A stretch of 64,000 bases of DNA from Diaporthe sp. PMI_573 (Eukaryota > Ascomycota > Sordariomycetes > Diaporthales > Diaporthaceae). A model generated the notes under the pieces. It saw nothing but the letters and a program-made list of their open reading frames with translations. It did no database searches and was not told the origin of the DNA. Below are positions 13,301-25,218 of the stretch, one piece after another. The stretch is taken from assembly GCA_021399435.1 (NCBI GenBank), contig JAJTUP010000004.1:2108001-2172000 (forward strand), read 5' to 3'. The position numbers were made by a program, and so were the translations under genes. The number at the start of each line of letters is the position of its first letter. Position 1 is the first letter of the stretch.

Positions 13301-14672
13301 GCTCTCGTGTGCGCGTGCCGAGAGCAAACAGCAGAACAGGAATCCCCCAGCAAGCAAGTAGAGCACGAGACAGCCCCAGTACCGGCCAGCACAGCGCCTA
13401 GCCTGGAACTGCGGTTTGCCAACAGAACAAGGTGCATCTCGGGGACCGCGAGGACCACGACAGTACAACCTCGAAAAGGGCTTGGGGATCATCGGGCAGC
13501 CACATCGTGATCTACGTCCCCCAGGTGCAGCGACGCAAAGCACAGGCACTGGCTGCATTGCGTGTGTGCATCCTACTCAGGTACACGCCTTTTACCGTCA
13601 GGGCGCCTTACCCCGTCGCGCGCTCTCGTTTTCCCCCCCTACACAGTACCTTGGACTCGTGAGTGGTGGTCCAGACCAACCGACCGTCCGTCTGGGGGGA
13701 CCAGGGTTGGAACTCTATTACGGACTGAGAGGCGGTATTTTCATCGCTGAAGTGACTTCGATCCATCCATCCATTCACCACAGCCAGGCAGTCGGGAGCT
13801 GCTGCTGCGCTCTGCCCGGCTTCTGCTCTCTCCCTCTCACCCTCTCCTTCTCTCGCCCGTCCGCCGAGCAGGCCTTCCTTCCGCCTCTGCCTTGCGACTT
13901 TTTTTTTTTCTTTCCCTTACTCCACCCTGGGACGTTCACCTTGCTGCAGCGCACCTTTTTCCCAGGTCACCCCTCATCTTACCCTCACTCTCACCTCACA
14001 ATCTACAATTTCAAATCCTGGACTGGTCACCTCTCTATCTGCTGGGTTGCTACCTTGTCCCATCAATCCGGTCTCGACCCTCGACCCTCGATCCTCGAGA
14101 CCTTGTAACCCCCAGTATAAAATCGCGTTGCTGCCCACCTGGCCACGCTAACCCATCCGATCATCCCTCCTTCAAAAATACCAACCAACCTAACACGGGT
14201 AGCCCTTTCGTTTGACGGCACCCGACACATTTTAGGGAGCTGCAAGTCAACTTAGGCTCGCTCTAGATCTCTCATACCTCGTCACTCCCATGAGGACGGA
14301 GCCATCCATCATATCAAATAATAAGCATTTGCTGGTTGCGGAAATCCCAGCAGCTCAGATACCCCAGCCAGATAATTCATTCGCCTGACTTCATCACTTG
14401 TTGTTGGTGGTGGTTGATCCTTCCAACCACAGGTCAACACACAAGACACGACAAGACACGACACCTGCCAGGACGGACTTGGACTGACGATCTCATCTCC
14501 TGGGCAATTCAACAAATCGCCCCGGCCCTCACACCCCATAACTCCCCAGCAACACGCTATTTTAGTCGTCGTCATCTCTGCCAACTCCGGGGAAAACTAC
14601 TCCAGAGCACGGGGTACACATAGCCGGAACAGTGCAAGGACAGTCGTTCAGTCACTTAGACAGACGACAGAC

Positions 14673-14703
<31 letters not shown>
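14673..14703. repeat. (GACA)n microsatellite in the putative con7 leader
   Basis: A perfect GACA tandem run of about seven units is preceded by imperfect GACAGAC units. It lies about 570 bp before the con7 start codon, inside the suspected leader or promoter. Confidence 0.8.
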
Positions 14704-15270
14704 TCTGAGAGACCTGTGAGAGACAGACATCCGCTCGAGCATCAGACCCGGACCCGGACCCAGACCCAGGCCCAGCCTTCCGTACTTGCACTGCACTAAA
14801 ATAGTGTCGTGCTCGCGCTATCTCTGGAGGCTCCACCACGCCTTCTTCCTCGCACTACGGACGGAGTACCGAGTACGTTCAGGGTGCTTGGTCCTTGGGT
14901 CCCTTTTTTGGCTGCGAGATTTCGCGTCGATTGGACTGGGATCGAACGGACGACATCATCCAACCTTAAAAGCTGCCCCGGCCGCTCTTACGTCTAGTCT
15001 AGCGCACACTTGCTCTCTCGCTAGAGATTACATATTACACACCAACCAGCTCAGGACGGACAAGGCCAATTCTCTACACTGCATATCATCGCCAAATCAT
15101 TATATTCTCAGCCCGCCTCGTACCCTGCTGCTGCATCACCAAGTCGTCTTGACCCACGCTCCGCGCCGCCACTTGACCCCAACCGACCTTCTCGGCTTCA
15201 CGTCAAGCAAGAGTCGGTCGTCTGTCAACACACAACCAGTCTCAAGTCGATCACTGCTCTGACACCGCAT

Positions 15271-16795
15271 ATGGAACGAAGCGCCGATTACTCAGGTTTG
15301 CCTTCGCCATATCCCAGCAACTTTGGCGACTCGAGATCTGAAGCTTCATTATCAGATCCGTCGTCTGCTCAGCAGTACACGTCGCAGCCCGAGGTTCGCA
15401 CCAGCGGTTACTCCACCACGGCTACTCCCACGTCCGAGTACAGTGGTTACCCTGCTTCGGCGCGGTCAGGTTCTTTTCCAGAGCATCTTCACCAGCGCGC
15501 ATACCACCAGCCAGGTGTCGGTGGCTCCAGTATGGCGCAAACACCCACAAGTCCGTCCATGCCTTTGCAAGATGGACGCAACCATCAAAACCCCCAGCCA
15601 GACCACCAGCAAATCAAATCTGACAATGATGTACCCATAGACCCTAGCATAGCAGCTCCGAGCCCTACGCAGTACGCGTACCCACCACAAAGCCCTTACG
15701 GCCAGCACCCCCAAGACATGGCTCATGGCTACGGGCACCAGAATGTCTACGCGCAACCGCGACCAGACTGGACTGGATACGGACAGCCCGGCGCACCCAT
15801 CACGCCAGGTCATCACGTCTTCCCACAGACTCCGACCAGTGGCTCCACGAGGCCCAACCAGGTAGGTCGCGTCGCGTCACCCTCTCTGTTTTGTCGGCTG
15901 GCAATTGGTCCATGTCCAGTGCCTTTCCGGTGGCCGACCGGAGCATGTGGATTCTCAAGCAACATAGACTAACATTTTCCACCTAGGTCTACAGCTTTGT
16001 GCCTATTCCTGGCGCGCAGCAGCACAAGCGACCTCGACGGCGCTATGAGGAAATTGAGCGCATGTACAAGTGCGGATGGAACGGCTGCGAGAAGGCGTAC
16101 GGTACTCTGAACCATCTCAACGCTCACGTAACCATGCAATCGCACGGCCAGAAGCGTATTCCCGAAGGTATGCTACCGAATAATCTCCTTTCAGCCCCGG
16201 CACTCATCACTAGGTGGACTTGTGGCTGTACTTTGATGTCCATCTTGAGTCGACTTACTGCCTGTGACTCAACCAACCTGATTGATGGCCTCGGGACGGG
16301 CCTCGCTCCTCCGGTCCCATGTTCTCGATGTGCACGTGCGAGGCGACCTTTGCTGACACTTTGGTTTTGTTTGCAGAATTCAAGGAAATCCGCAAGGAAT
16401 GGAAGGCGCGAAAGAAGGCCGAAGACGCTGAGCGCAAGGCGCGCGAGGAGGAACAGCAGCGAACGGCGCAGGCACAAGCACAAAATGACCCTCAAGGAGG
16501 ACACGATGGCCAGCAGCCTCCGTCTGTCCAGCAGCAGCAGTACGGGGGTGCTCGTCTGCCACCTATTGGGTACCAGCCGACTCAGTACCCAGCTCCGCCC
16601 AATGTCTCATTGCCCAACGAGTACAGCAGCAATTACATTGCTACCGGCGCCTACAACCCGACCTCGCCTTACCAGCAGTCTCACCAACAGGTGTATGGCC
16701 AACGTACGTATGCCCCGGGGGAAGCGTAGTTGTTTTGCCCCCTTGTGCGTGCTGACCTTGCTTTTACAGCGAACGGTGGTCAGCCTAACCACTGA
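15271..16795 (+). CDS. con7: Con7-like C2H2 zinc-finger transcription factor
   Basis: Four exons are inferred: 15271-15861, 15987-16167, 16377-16703 and 16770-16795, giving 374 aa. Each intron has a GT start and AG end, and intron 1 has a CTAAC branch site. The N-terminal ~200 residues are Ser/Pro/Tyr/Gln-rich and probably disordered. A basic stretch (KRPRRRYEE, ~211-219) leads into one C2H2 finger, C226-x4-C231-x12-H244-x5-H250. A charged helix follows (FKEIRKEWKARKKAE, rich in K/E/R), then a Gln/Tyr/Pro-rich tail. This finger-plus-helix arrangement is the signature I recall for CON7 proteins, nuclear regulators of conidial morphology, cell wall genes and infection structures in filamentous fungi. 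The gene is isolated by multi-kilobase flanks, in keeping with a developmental regulator. The final exon is only 26 nt, and the last splice is supported by frame and a good acceptor. Family identity is from memory of conserved residues, not from a search. Confidence 0.85.
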
Positions 16796-18321
16796 TTCTG
16801 CTTGCCCCTTTCATGCACGACCAGCTGACCCAAAGCGGTAGCCCAAAACTCGATGCATCGAATGTCGAACATGGCCTAATGCAGCAAATTGGACAGACTT
16901 TGGCGGCGGTCGACTTTGGTAACCACAACGATTCCCTAGATGGCTGACCGCGCCCCGAGTCGCCCTTATGGCGGTCTGATACCGTGGGCGCGAGCTTTTA
17001 GGTGGTTACTGAGACAAGGCGGTCGCGGTCGGGCCCAGGTCCATGCCTAGGAACACATGTACGCACGACAGCACGCAGCACGGGTAATGTCGGTGGAGCT
17101 GTGCCTTGGTGGGCGCTTATTCAGTCCGTCATTTCGTTGCAGTAGAATTACGACAGAGGGAGGCTATGGATTTGAGAAAAAAAGAAAACAGAGAAGGGAG
17201 GACATACGATTGAGAAGTACCGCGGCAGTACACGTGCCTTGGTCGACCAGCAGTCGGAGAAGACGTTATGAAGTTTGAGCAACTTGGTGTTTATCGGTCG
17301 ACAGATCGCGCAGAATCCGCAGGCGCCGAGCCGATGGATGACGAGGTGTGGAAGGGCAGGCGCACAAGGTCCTACGACATTGGGGGACGCGAGGCAACAG
17401 CAAGACAGACCGATTATACAGCAATGTAACATCACTCGATTTGAATTCTGCCCAGGCGAAGAGCGTGCAAGACCGCCAGAGAAGTGCTGACCACCGGGGC
17501 AGAGCATCACGGCGGACAGCGTGGACGAGTAATGGGCTACGTTGATGAGATTTCACCCTGAGGTGTGGGCAGTGGCATGGCTTAGACAGACCAGAGGTAA
17601 TGGAATGGCATGGTGGTTTCAATAGCAGCCGTGGGTGGTGAGTATAGCCCGGCCGGTTTTGACACCATCAAAGGACTCTTGGAGTTTCGCTGCTGCTGGA
17701 TACACAATGCGCCGACAGAGCAGAGTACAGGGTCGCAAGTAGCGCAGTGGTACAGTGGACCGGTACAAGGGGGCCATGCCATTGTACTACATACCTAGTG
17801 TCGATAGACATGCGGGCCCCATGTGCAGGCCAGCAAAGCTGGGGCCAGTTAGCTAGTCCGTCAGGGTAAACAGGCAAGGCTTGGAGATGAAGGATTTGGG
17901 GGGAGGGGCATGTTCACGCCTGCTTGCTGCATGGCGGCCGGGGTCAAGGGGGGTTAGCTGGGCAGCGCTAGAAACTTTGTACCACCCACCCCTCGGGAAT
18001 TATGCTTTATGCCCTGCCATATGTGCCTCCTAGTGCAGCTCCTCTCGAGATGGCATCTGCCATGTGCGTTCCTGTTTTGCGATATTTCGAGCACCACACC
18101 TGCCCTTCCCCAACATGGATTATATCTACTAGGTATTATTGATTGATGTGACCGTGATCTTCTCTCTGTCCTTCCTCTCCCGCATTCGGAACCCCGGCAC
18201 CGTGTCACATGTGCACTCTGTTGGCGAGGCAAGGGGAAACGAAAGGATGGTCTCATTCGGGGTGGGTTGGGTTTCGAAGGTGCATTGATGGGAAGGAAGG
18301 TGGGAGACGGGGAGGGGGAGG

Positions 18322-18323
<2 letters not shown>

Positions 18324-18371
<48 letters not shown>
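18324..18371. repeat. (GA)n dinucleotide repeat
   Basis: About 24 uninterrupted GA units follow a G-rich lead-in. Open frames through it on both strands encode only Glu/Arg or Ser/Leu alternation and are not genes. Confidence 0.9.
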
Positions 18372-18373
<2 letters not shown>

Positions 18374-18943
18374 TCATTCATCTTCCGGGCTCCCAACAAT
18401 CTGGTTGGTGGGTTGTGCCAGGGCGGGCTGGCCAAACCCACCCCCTTCCCCCTTCCCCCCTCCCCCCTCCCCTGGTCCTTTTTTATCTGCTGCCTGTTAT
18501 TACTCCGAAAGCCACCCCATTTTATTTGATTTTTCTTCCTTGCTGGTACGTGCGCACAGTGCAGGACAGGGTAGCATCAGGAGGAGGAAGAGAGGGGAGG
18601 GAGGGGTGGTTGGTGTGTGTATTTGTGTTGGTCACAAGTGGCGCTCCGTGGTGGCAGATCAAGGCCGACAGGGCGCGTCCTGCCATGTGGGTTTTTTTCC
18701 CTGTCTCATGTCATCAGGACAAGAAGGGTGGCCCGGGGAGCCGTGGTAGCGCGCAAGTGGCTGTTGCTCCAGCCCCTGCTCCTGCACCTCCTCCTGCTCC
18801 TCCTCCTCCTCCTCCTCACTGAGCTGATGCCGTGCGACAGCCGGGAGGGCCAGTTCTTGGGTGGGCTGAGCCTGAGCCACCCCGAGGTATCTGCTGACTG
18901 ACTTGACTGATTGACTGTACCTCGTACCCGTGTTGCTGTCAGG

Positions 18944-18981
18944 CCATGCCACGCCATGCCGTGCCATGCCATGCCATGCCC
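18944..18981. repeat. GCCAT pentamer repeat
   Basis: Seven or so units of CCATG(C), with single-base variants, form a short imperfect tandem array in intergenic DNA. Confidence 0.65.
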
Positions 18982-21900
18982 TTCCTCTCACGTACGCAAA
19001 TCGGGGGGCGCTGGGGAGGGGGCCCTCGGGGGGCTGAGGCGAGCTTATGTTGACTGCAGGTCGATCAGATGTCATGGTGTGCTTGCTGTCTGGCTGTCTT
19101 CTGTGTTGTTTTTCTGGGCCCTGGGGGAACACAAAGCTAAGGCACGTCATCTTTTAGTTTCTTGATTTTACCTTGTTCTCGTGCGTCTGTGCCTCGTCTG
19201 TGCCTCCCGGGGGAAGAGGATTGTTCTGCTGTGTTGGACAACGGGGGGCAGACTGACGTCCGACGATTGATCAGCCATGCAGTGAGTTCAGTCTCCCGGG
19301 GGCTCTGCCTCTCCTGCCTGTGATACGTGTTGCTGCAGCTTTCCGATGCCGGGTCCTGCCCCGGGGTCAGCAGGCTGACTGAGAGTGAGCCCTCACCCAA
19401 TTTCAGCCGTCCCATATCGCCGGGTCCTGCTTTTTTGGCTTGTCTGCTGCTACGCAATCTCACACCTTTGTCTTATTACGCTTTTCCCACCCCTTCGATC
19501 CTCTGACAGCTCCGTCCGTGGGTCTCCATCGGCAGCCGCTGGCAGCTGGACCCCAGCGAGCTAAAACCATCCCACACGGCACCCATACAAGCGCGCTCTC
19601 TCTCACACACACCCAGCCAACTGCACACGAGTAAGTTCCCACGGCGGGTTTTAAGTTAGGGTGACGCGCTGTCGGGATCTCTTGGGTTCAGGCAGATACG
19701 CGAGAAAGTCTAATGCCCGCAAACCCTTGACCTAGTTTTGGGGCCCTTTCAGTCTTTGCGCGCGCCGACCTGTGCCTGTGTCTGTGTCGGGGCGCGCGTG
19801 GGCCCACGATCCTGGTTCCTTTCCCATCCATCCGTCCGTCCGTCTTCTCATCCTCGACCAACCCCCTCCACCCTCCACCCCCTCTCTGTTTGGACCTGTT
19901 GTTTTGGTCCTGGTCCAGAACCCAAAATCTGCTGCTAAGCCACTCTCCCACGCCACACGACAGCGCTCCCACGAAACCTTTTTTCCCCACGCAATCAACA
20001 ACACTCTCCACCCACCCTTTACCCTTAACAGCACTAGAGTGGCGCGAGATTGGCACCCTGAAGCTTTTCTTCGTTTTTGCTTTCCATTCCGGGGCGACGG
20101 TCTCATTCGGGAGCGGGTGCGCGAGTCGGAACCAGCCCCACCCAGCTCGCGAAACAGACAGAACCATCGCACCACCACCCCCCCCGCCCCACCCCACGCC
20201 TAAGCTTAAGTTTAGGTTCTCAAAAGACCGGACGAAGCTTGTGAGGGGCCGATGTGACCGTGCCGGTTTTCCGGTCCACTAGACAGGCGGCCGAGCCGAT
20301 CAAGCCAGCGGCGGTCCCGGCGGCCCTGGCTTGGGGATTGGGAGACGGCGTTGAAGCCACGGTATGACGGCCTAGGTGACATGTGGGCACGCATACACTT
20401 ACATAGACGTCGTCACATATGACAAAAACATACACGGTAGCCTTTCCACCCTATGCATAAGCTTATACGTCCACACACGCGCGCGACACCCTCTCACTTA
20501 CACACGCCGGGACTAAAGCACTGCAACGGTACACAACCCCAAGGCGCGCTGCGTCGCCGATCCGAGTCGCCCGCCCGCCCGCCACGCCCTGCAGGTCTCC
20601 TTCTGTACCCGGCCGGCCACACGCTGCCGCGGCCCTTCCAACGGTTACCCGGTTCTTTTCACGTCCCACTCCCCGTCACCCGGTCGATCATTTGACACGG
20701 GCCCGACAGCCTGTGGGGTAGAAGATGAGAGGGGGCGGGCGCACGAACCGGAGAGGCAGAGCAATGGAAGGTTCCGCTTTTCCCGCACCCGACATCGCAC
20801 ACTGAGGAACCCTCGCGTCACCGGCTTGTGCACACTTCTTCTATATACAGTACCAGGTGATACCGAGGCAGGCGGGAGAACATGGGGCGGGGGATGGCCT
20901 GCTGCCGTGATTACTTGGCCGACTGCAGTTTCTTTGTCTCCTCAATCTCTTGACAATTCCAGCGCGAACGGTTCTCATCCCGAGAATTGTCTTTCATAAA
21001 AATGGCGGTGGTAGTGTTGGTGCGACGTGACACTTGGGCAGACCAGCACCTGTCTTTCTGTACCGTTCCGTACCTGGCGCCTTTGATGATCTGCAGAGAG
21101 ACCAAGAACGCGGGCCTAACGAGAAGTGGGAATCCAAACAGACGGGGCCTTCGGGTTTCCCAGAGGCCCGGCGCACTTGGCCGCCATCTCAGCGGCCCGA
21201 GGCCCTTAGTTCCTTTAAATCTTTCCCTGTGGTCTTAAGTTGTGGGGAAACCTGGGAGGTACAGCAGCCTAGTATGGGTTGAGGGGAGGGGGGCACAAGG
21301 AAAAACGACCAGTCACTTCCCAAGACCACCGGCCGTTGATCGACGCCGGGGGGGATGGGCGCCAGGGAGCGATGGGGTGGATGGGGGGCGGGTGCACCAA
21401 GTCTGTCGGCCGAAAGAAGCATGCAACTTTGGTCGCTCCGTGCCGAGTCGGGTCGACTTGGAGCCCGGCTAGGCCGGTCGACTGCTGGGCCGGTTCGTCC
21501 CTAGGTGGCAGACTCACAAATAGATGCAGATGCGGCGGAACTCATACACTTGAAGCAAGCTCGTGCATGTGTGGATGCGGAACACCACCTTGGTGACCTA
21601 GAGCACGTCGTCGTCGTTGATGCTTGAGCAGCCGGGTTCTCGGTCATCAATTAATGTCCACGCAAAGAAGCAACTCCGTGCTGCGCCAGAGAGAATCTCC
21701 AGCACCGCCGACCCCTGCCTGTAGGCCCTGATGCTACACTGCGGCTCACGCCGGGCGCTGTGCTACATCATGCATGGACTGCTCAGTGGAACACCGCCTT
21801 CAGATATCAAGGCAGAGCAAGGCTCAGGCGCATTTAGGAACATGCTTCAGTTTGAGACGCCAGCTTGTAAAACCTGGGTGCTCGTGCTGTCTCTGTGGCG

Positions 21901-22463
21901 TGGTACGAGCAAATGTGGTCGTGTGTGATTGATCAACGCATCGCATCTGCTTGACAGGTCAGAAATGTTCCAGGTCCCAGGAATAGAAACGCAAATAGAT
22001 TGAAATGTCAATAGGAGACTACGCGTGTGCATGTGCAACGCAGGGCATGGGTATCGATAAGGGGCAGTGGTGGTTGGACGAGATCTGGATGTGAGGTGTG
22101 ATACGACCGTGGCACCGCCGGGGCTCACGAGGCGTCCTGAGACATGACGTCGCCTACTTTGCAACCTGTTTTCCGACAACTTCGACATGCTTCGCTCTGC
22201 GATTTAATGCGCAGCCCGCAGCAACCCCTCGGTGGTCCTAGCACAGGATTCTGACATCTCAGCACATGACAATGATGCCTCTCCTTTGAGTACAAAGAAA
22301 TGGCAGCGTGCCCGCCTACTGCTTGAAAACCACAATCGTTCCCGACCGTCTCTCGCTTGTCCGTTGCGGAATCTCGTCTTGATTCTACTTGCTCCAGGCT
22401 ATTTTGTTATCTGGTTTTTGATCGCGTATCTTGTTAGTCGTCCAGCACGGCCTTCAGTTAGCT

Positions 22464-24095
22464 ATGGAGTCGACAAGTCTGGGCCCTCCGAGTCAGGAAA
22501 ATCTGCAGTCGGCCCCGACAGATGGCCACCGACCTTCCCCGGTCCCGATCCCAAAGTCGACACTTAAAAGGACCGACTCGGGCCAGTCTTCGAGCAAGGC
22601 GTCCCTGCTCTCGCATCAGTCAGTGCCTGTTACCGGCACCTTTCCCCTCGGGTCTCTGAGGGTCCACCAGGTCATGGACTCCCCCGGGCCGCGGGCGCAA
22701 TCAGAAGCCTGGCCACAGGCCGACCTGTCCGAGATGCCTCCGCTGGAGGATGGCCCCGGCGTGGACACAGCACCCCTCGACGGTGACGTCTTCCTCATCC
22801 TCGACCTGCCCGCGAACTCAACCGTGGGCTGTGACGCCAGGGCCATCAACACCGGCGCCTCCGGGTTCAAGGGCATCCGCGACATCCCCCCGGGCCCCCA
22901 CTTCGTCTGGGTGTCGGAGCCCGACGCCCTGTCCCGCTGCGGGTACTGGTTCGTCACGCAGGGGGACAGGGCCCGCGTGCGCGTGAAGCAGTGGGACAAG
23001 TACAACGAGGTGCTCGCCGAGCCCGCGAGCCGTTTCGAGCTGCGCGACCACAGGGACAACGTCGCCGGCCTGTACCCGCAGCTCGTCTCGTTCAGGCACG
23101 GGAGCGACCAGGCTGGGCCAGGCGGCGGCGGCGGCGACGAGACGCAGGAGCTGTGGCGACAGCTGACCTCGGGCATCAGCGAGGGGCTCCTCGCCCGTGT
23201 CACGCGGAGGGGCGACGCGAGCGAGTGGCTGGTGGCCACCTCGGACACGGCACAGGGCGAGGCCGGCTTCCCGCAGACGACGCAGCTGTACAAGGCGGTC
23301 GCCGGGCCGAGGGAGCTGGAGTTCCTCTTCCCGGAGGGCGACATCGATATCGCGGCCGCGGCGGCGAGGGCGGAGCGCCGAGGTCAACTGGACACCACAA
23401 CAGACGACACGGAGCCGGACGCAGACGCGACGGGACCCCCAGACACGTCGTCCGAGGTCCTCCGCCTGGTCGACACGCCCGGCACGGGCGCCTCCGAGGC
23501 CGACGTCCTCGGCGAGCTGCAGCTCACCTTCCTGACGGGCCTGCACCTGACAAACCTCTCGTGCGTCGACCAGTGGTGGCACCTGGTGCTCAAGGTCGTG
23601 CTGCGTGCGCACCGCCTCGCCCTCCTGCGCCCACGCCTCGCCGCCGATCTTATCCGCACCCTCCACGCGCAGATGGTCTACGACGAGAGGTACATCTCAG
23701 GTGGCGGCGGCGGCGACGGCGACCCCATGGACCAGGGCACGAGCATCCTCGATATCGCCCCCGGCAACAAGCGCAAGCTCCGCCGCGCGCTGGCGCTGTA
23801 CCGGCGCAGGCTGGACGAGCTGCTGCTTGACCTGCCGAAGGGCAGCGCCACCGCCGATCAGGGGGCGTTGGGCAAGGCGTTTGGGGAGCTGGAGGCGTGG
23901 TTCTGGAAGTTCGGGTGGGACCTGAGGACGGGCGGTGGTGATGGGGTAGAGGAGAAGAAGCGGCGCGTCCGGGACGGAGGCGGTCTTATCGGGTGTGATG
24001 ACGATGATGATGATCATGATGACGAGGACTACAAGCCTGTTATTGTTGATTTGGATGCTGATGGGCGGGAGGTTGGGTTGGTCTCGTTCAGCTGA
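22464..24095 (+). CDS. aar2: AAR2-family U5 snRNP assembly factor
   Basis: A single exon of 543 aa; the first ATG of the frame is at 22464. The first ~105 residues are Ser/Pro-rich and probably disordered. From ~110 comes the AAR2 N-terminal signature: FLILDLP, then an NTG...FKGI stretch, then IPPGPHFVW. The C-terminal half includes LLGELQL-type helices and a WWHLV motif in a helical domain. AAR2 binds the spliceosomal scaffold Prp8 in cytoplasmic U5 snRNP precursors and is exchanged for Brr2 on nuclear maturation; this is family knowledge. Compared with yeast Aar2 (about 355 aa), this protein is longer, with inserted Gly/Asp-rich linkers (near residues 215 and 415) and an Asp-rich acidic tail (~510-525). 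It is very GC-rich, with strong third-position bias. Long antisense frames inside it are shadows of that bias. It has no introns, unlike most genes in the window. Confidence 0.88.
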   Translation: MESTSLGPPSQENLQSAPTDGHRPSPVPIPKSTLKRTDSGQSSSKASLLSHQSVPVTGTFPLGSLRVHQVMDSPGPRAQSEAWPQADLSEMPPLEDGPGVDTAPLDGDVFLILDLPANSTVGCDARAINTGASGFKGIRDIPPGPHFVWVSEPDALSRCGYWFVTQGDRARVRVKQWDKYNEVLAEPASRFELRDHRDNVAGLYPQLVSFRHGSDQAGPGGGGGDETQELWRQLTSGISEGLLARVTRRGDASEWLVATSDTAQGEAGFPQTTQLYKAVAGPRELEFLFPEGDIDIAAAAARAERRGQLDTTTDDTEPDADATGPPDTSSEVLRLVDTPGTGASEADVLGELQLTFLTGLHLTNLSCVDQWWHLVLKVVLRAHRLALLRPRLAADLIRTLHAQMVYDERYISGGGGGDGDPMDQGTSILDIAPGNKRKLRRALALYRRRLDELLLDLPKGSATADQGALGKAFGELEAWFWKFGWDLRTGGGDGVEEKKRRVRDGGGLIGCDDDDDDHDDEDYKPVIVDLDADGREVGLVSFS

Positions 24096-25218
24096 TGGCG
24101 CTGCTTGTGAGTTGTGGGCAGCCGGCGACTTTCGCCCTTCGTTTCTAGAGCATGCGGGAGGATATTTTGACGTCTCGTACAGCAGCACGATGTTGTTACA
24201 AGCATTGATTCACAGACCGCGGGGATTCAATGGGCACATGCTCAACGGCGCAGAGCAGGAGGGTCACTAGACACTATAATGACAATGAGGAAGGCATCAG
24301 ATACTAATCGATGGTGTCATCACATTGTAAGCACATGCATAAAAAAGTGAAGGGTATCTTGTCCACGCGTGACGTATTCAAGTGTAGTCTCGAAATCGAC
24401 GGACGTGTATATTGGAATGTCCCCAAGGGACAACAGGGAACTGTTGTTCCGCCGGCCGACACAGAAATCTCGAGTGGCATCGACATTTCCACCCTGCGGA
24501 TATCTGGCATATCTTGAGTCTCGGCCAGACGGTAGTCACTGGTTTGGACATTGACTGAGACATCTCGGCCTTTTTCTATAGACACCAAGTCAATTTATAT
24601 CAAGCTTGACACTCAGCAAGTATATTGCCATGGGCCACGTCAAAAGCAACCTTGAAGCAGACAGCTCGTTGGTGAACGGATTTCCTTGGGCTTGAAGTGA
24701 TCGCACCCTCAACATCCCGAATAGACAGGCAACAAGATGGACTGGGACGACCTCGCCACGGGACCTCCTCTCCATTACCATCAATGAAGTGGACCCGTTG
24801 GACATTGGTGAAGCCGAAAAACACATGTCAGTATGGTTACATCGAGGCACGCAAGCTTTCCCATTCGCAGAAGCCAGAGCACATCTGCACGACAGTTGTA
24901 GTCAAAGCCACACGCTGGATTTGTTGATTGTTCGTTCATTTGCCGTATCCCTTTACTAGCCCGGTGGAGCTTTTGCCATGCAAATGCAAACCTAGGAAAT
25001 AATTTCCCCTTTTGATTCCGTGTTGATCCTTGAAAATACTCCCGATCCGCACGAAAACTGAAAAGACCAACGGCAATCCCTCCGAGCCGGTAGGCATTGT
25101 CTTCGTCAACGCCGTGAGGATTTCCTGTTGCCGCCTCTCTATCAACCTCCCCAGACCAGCACCACCGGTATGGTAGCAGCAGCACTGATCCTCCACGCCA
25201 TTCCGAGTTGCCGACGCT
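24096..25218. other. Intergenic, convergent aar2/rps16
   Basis: This holds the 3' flanks of aar2 and rps16, which end facing each other. No supported gene or structured element is visible. Confidence 0.5.

Larger units (their letters stand above)
7709..15270. other. Gene-free region upstream of con7, probably including a long 5' leader
   Basis: No gene can be supported. The left part holds only short or implausible frames. From about 12.6 kb the plus strand becomes strongly pyrimidine-rich with many C/T tracts, which is typical of promoters and 5' leaders of highly regulated fungal genes. This lasts to the con7 start, so part of 13.0-15.27 kb is probably con7 promoter and leader (inference). 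Simple repeats at 8192-8226, 9384-9432 and 14673-14703 are listed separately. Confidence 0.45.
16796..22463. other. Gene-free region between con7 and aar2
   Basis: There is no supported gene in 5.7 kb. The region contains a long (GA)n run, C/T-rich tracts, GCCAT repeats and many short or mirror-image frames caused by low complexity. At 19440-20200 the plus strand is strongly pyrimidine-rich, with a splice-donor-like GTAAGT at about 19630, which resembles a transcribed leader. No coding exons could be attached to it. An unannotated noncoding transcript or a distal leader of aar2 is possible. Confidence 0.45.

Noticed and set aside
13416..14108. A 230-codon plus-strand frame upstream of con7
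   Set aside because: Pro/Ser/Phe-rich translation of pyrimidine tracts with no domain; better explained as leader or promoter DNA.
17733..17800. tRNA-like word TAGCGCAGTGGTACAGTGG
   Set aside because: A-box similarity only; no anticodon stem, no B-box and no closing acceptor stem.
18209..18749. Frames through the (GA)n repeat
   Set aside because: They encode only the repeat (Glu/Arg or Ser/Leu) and neighbouring low complexity.
19688..20197. A 169-codon minus-strand frame
   Set aside because: Gly/Arg/Trp-rich antisense of a pyrimidine-rich tract, without any motif.
22616..23666. Long antisense and alternative frames inside aar2
   Set aside because: Shadows of the strong GC third-position bias; the AAR2 frame explains the conserved residues.
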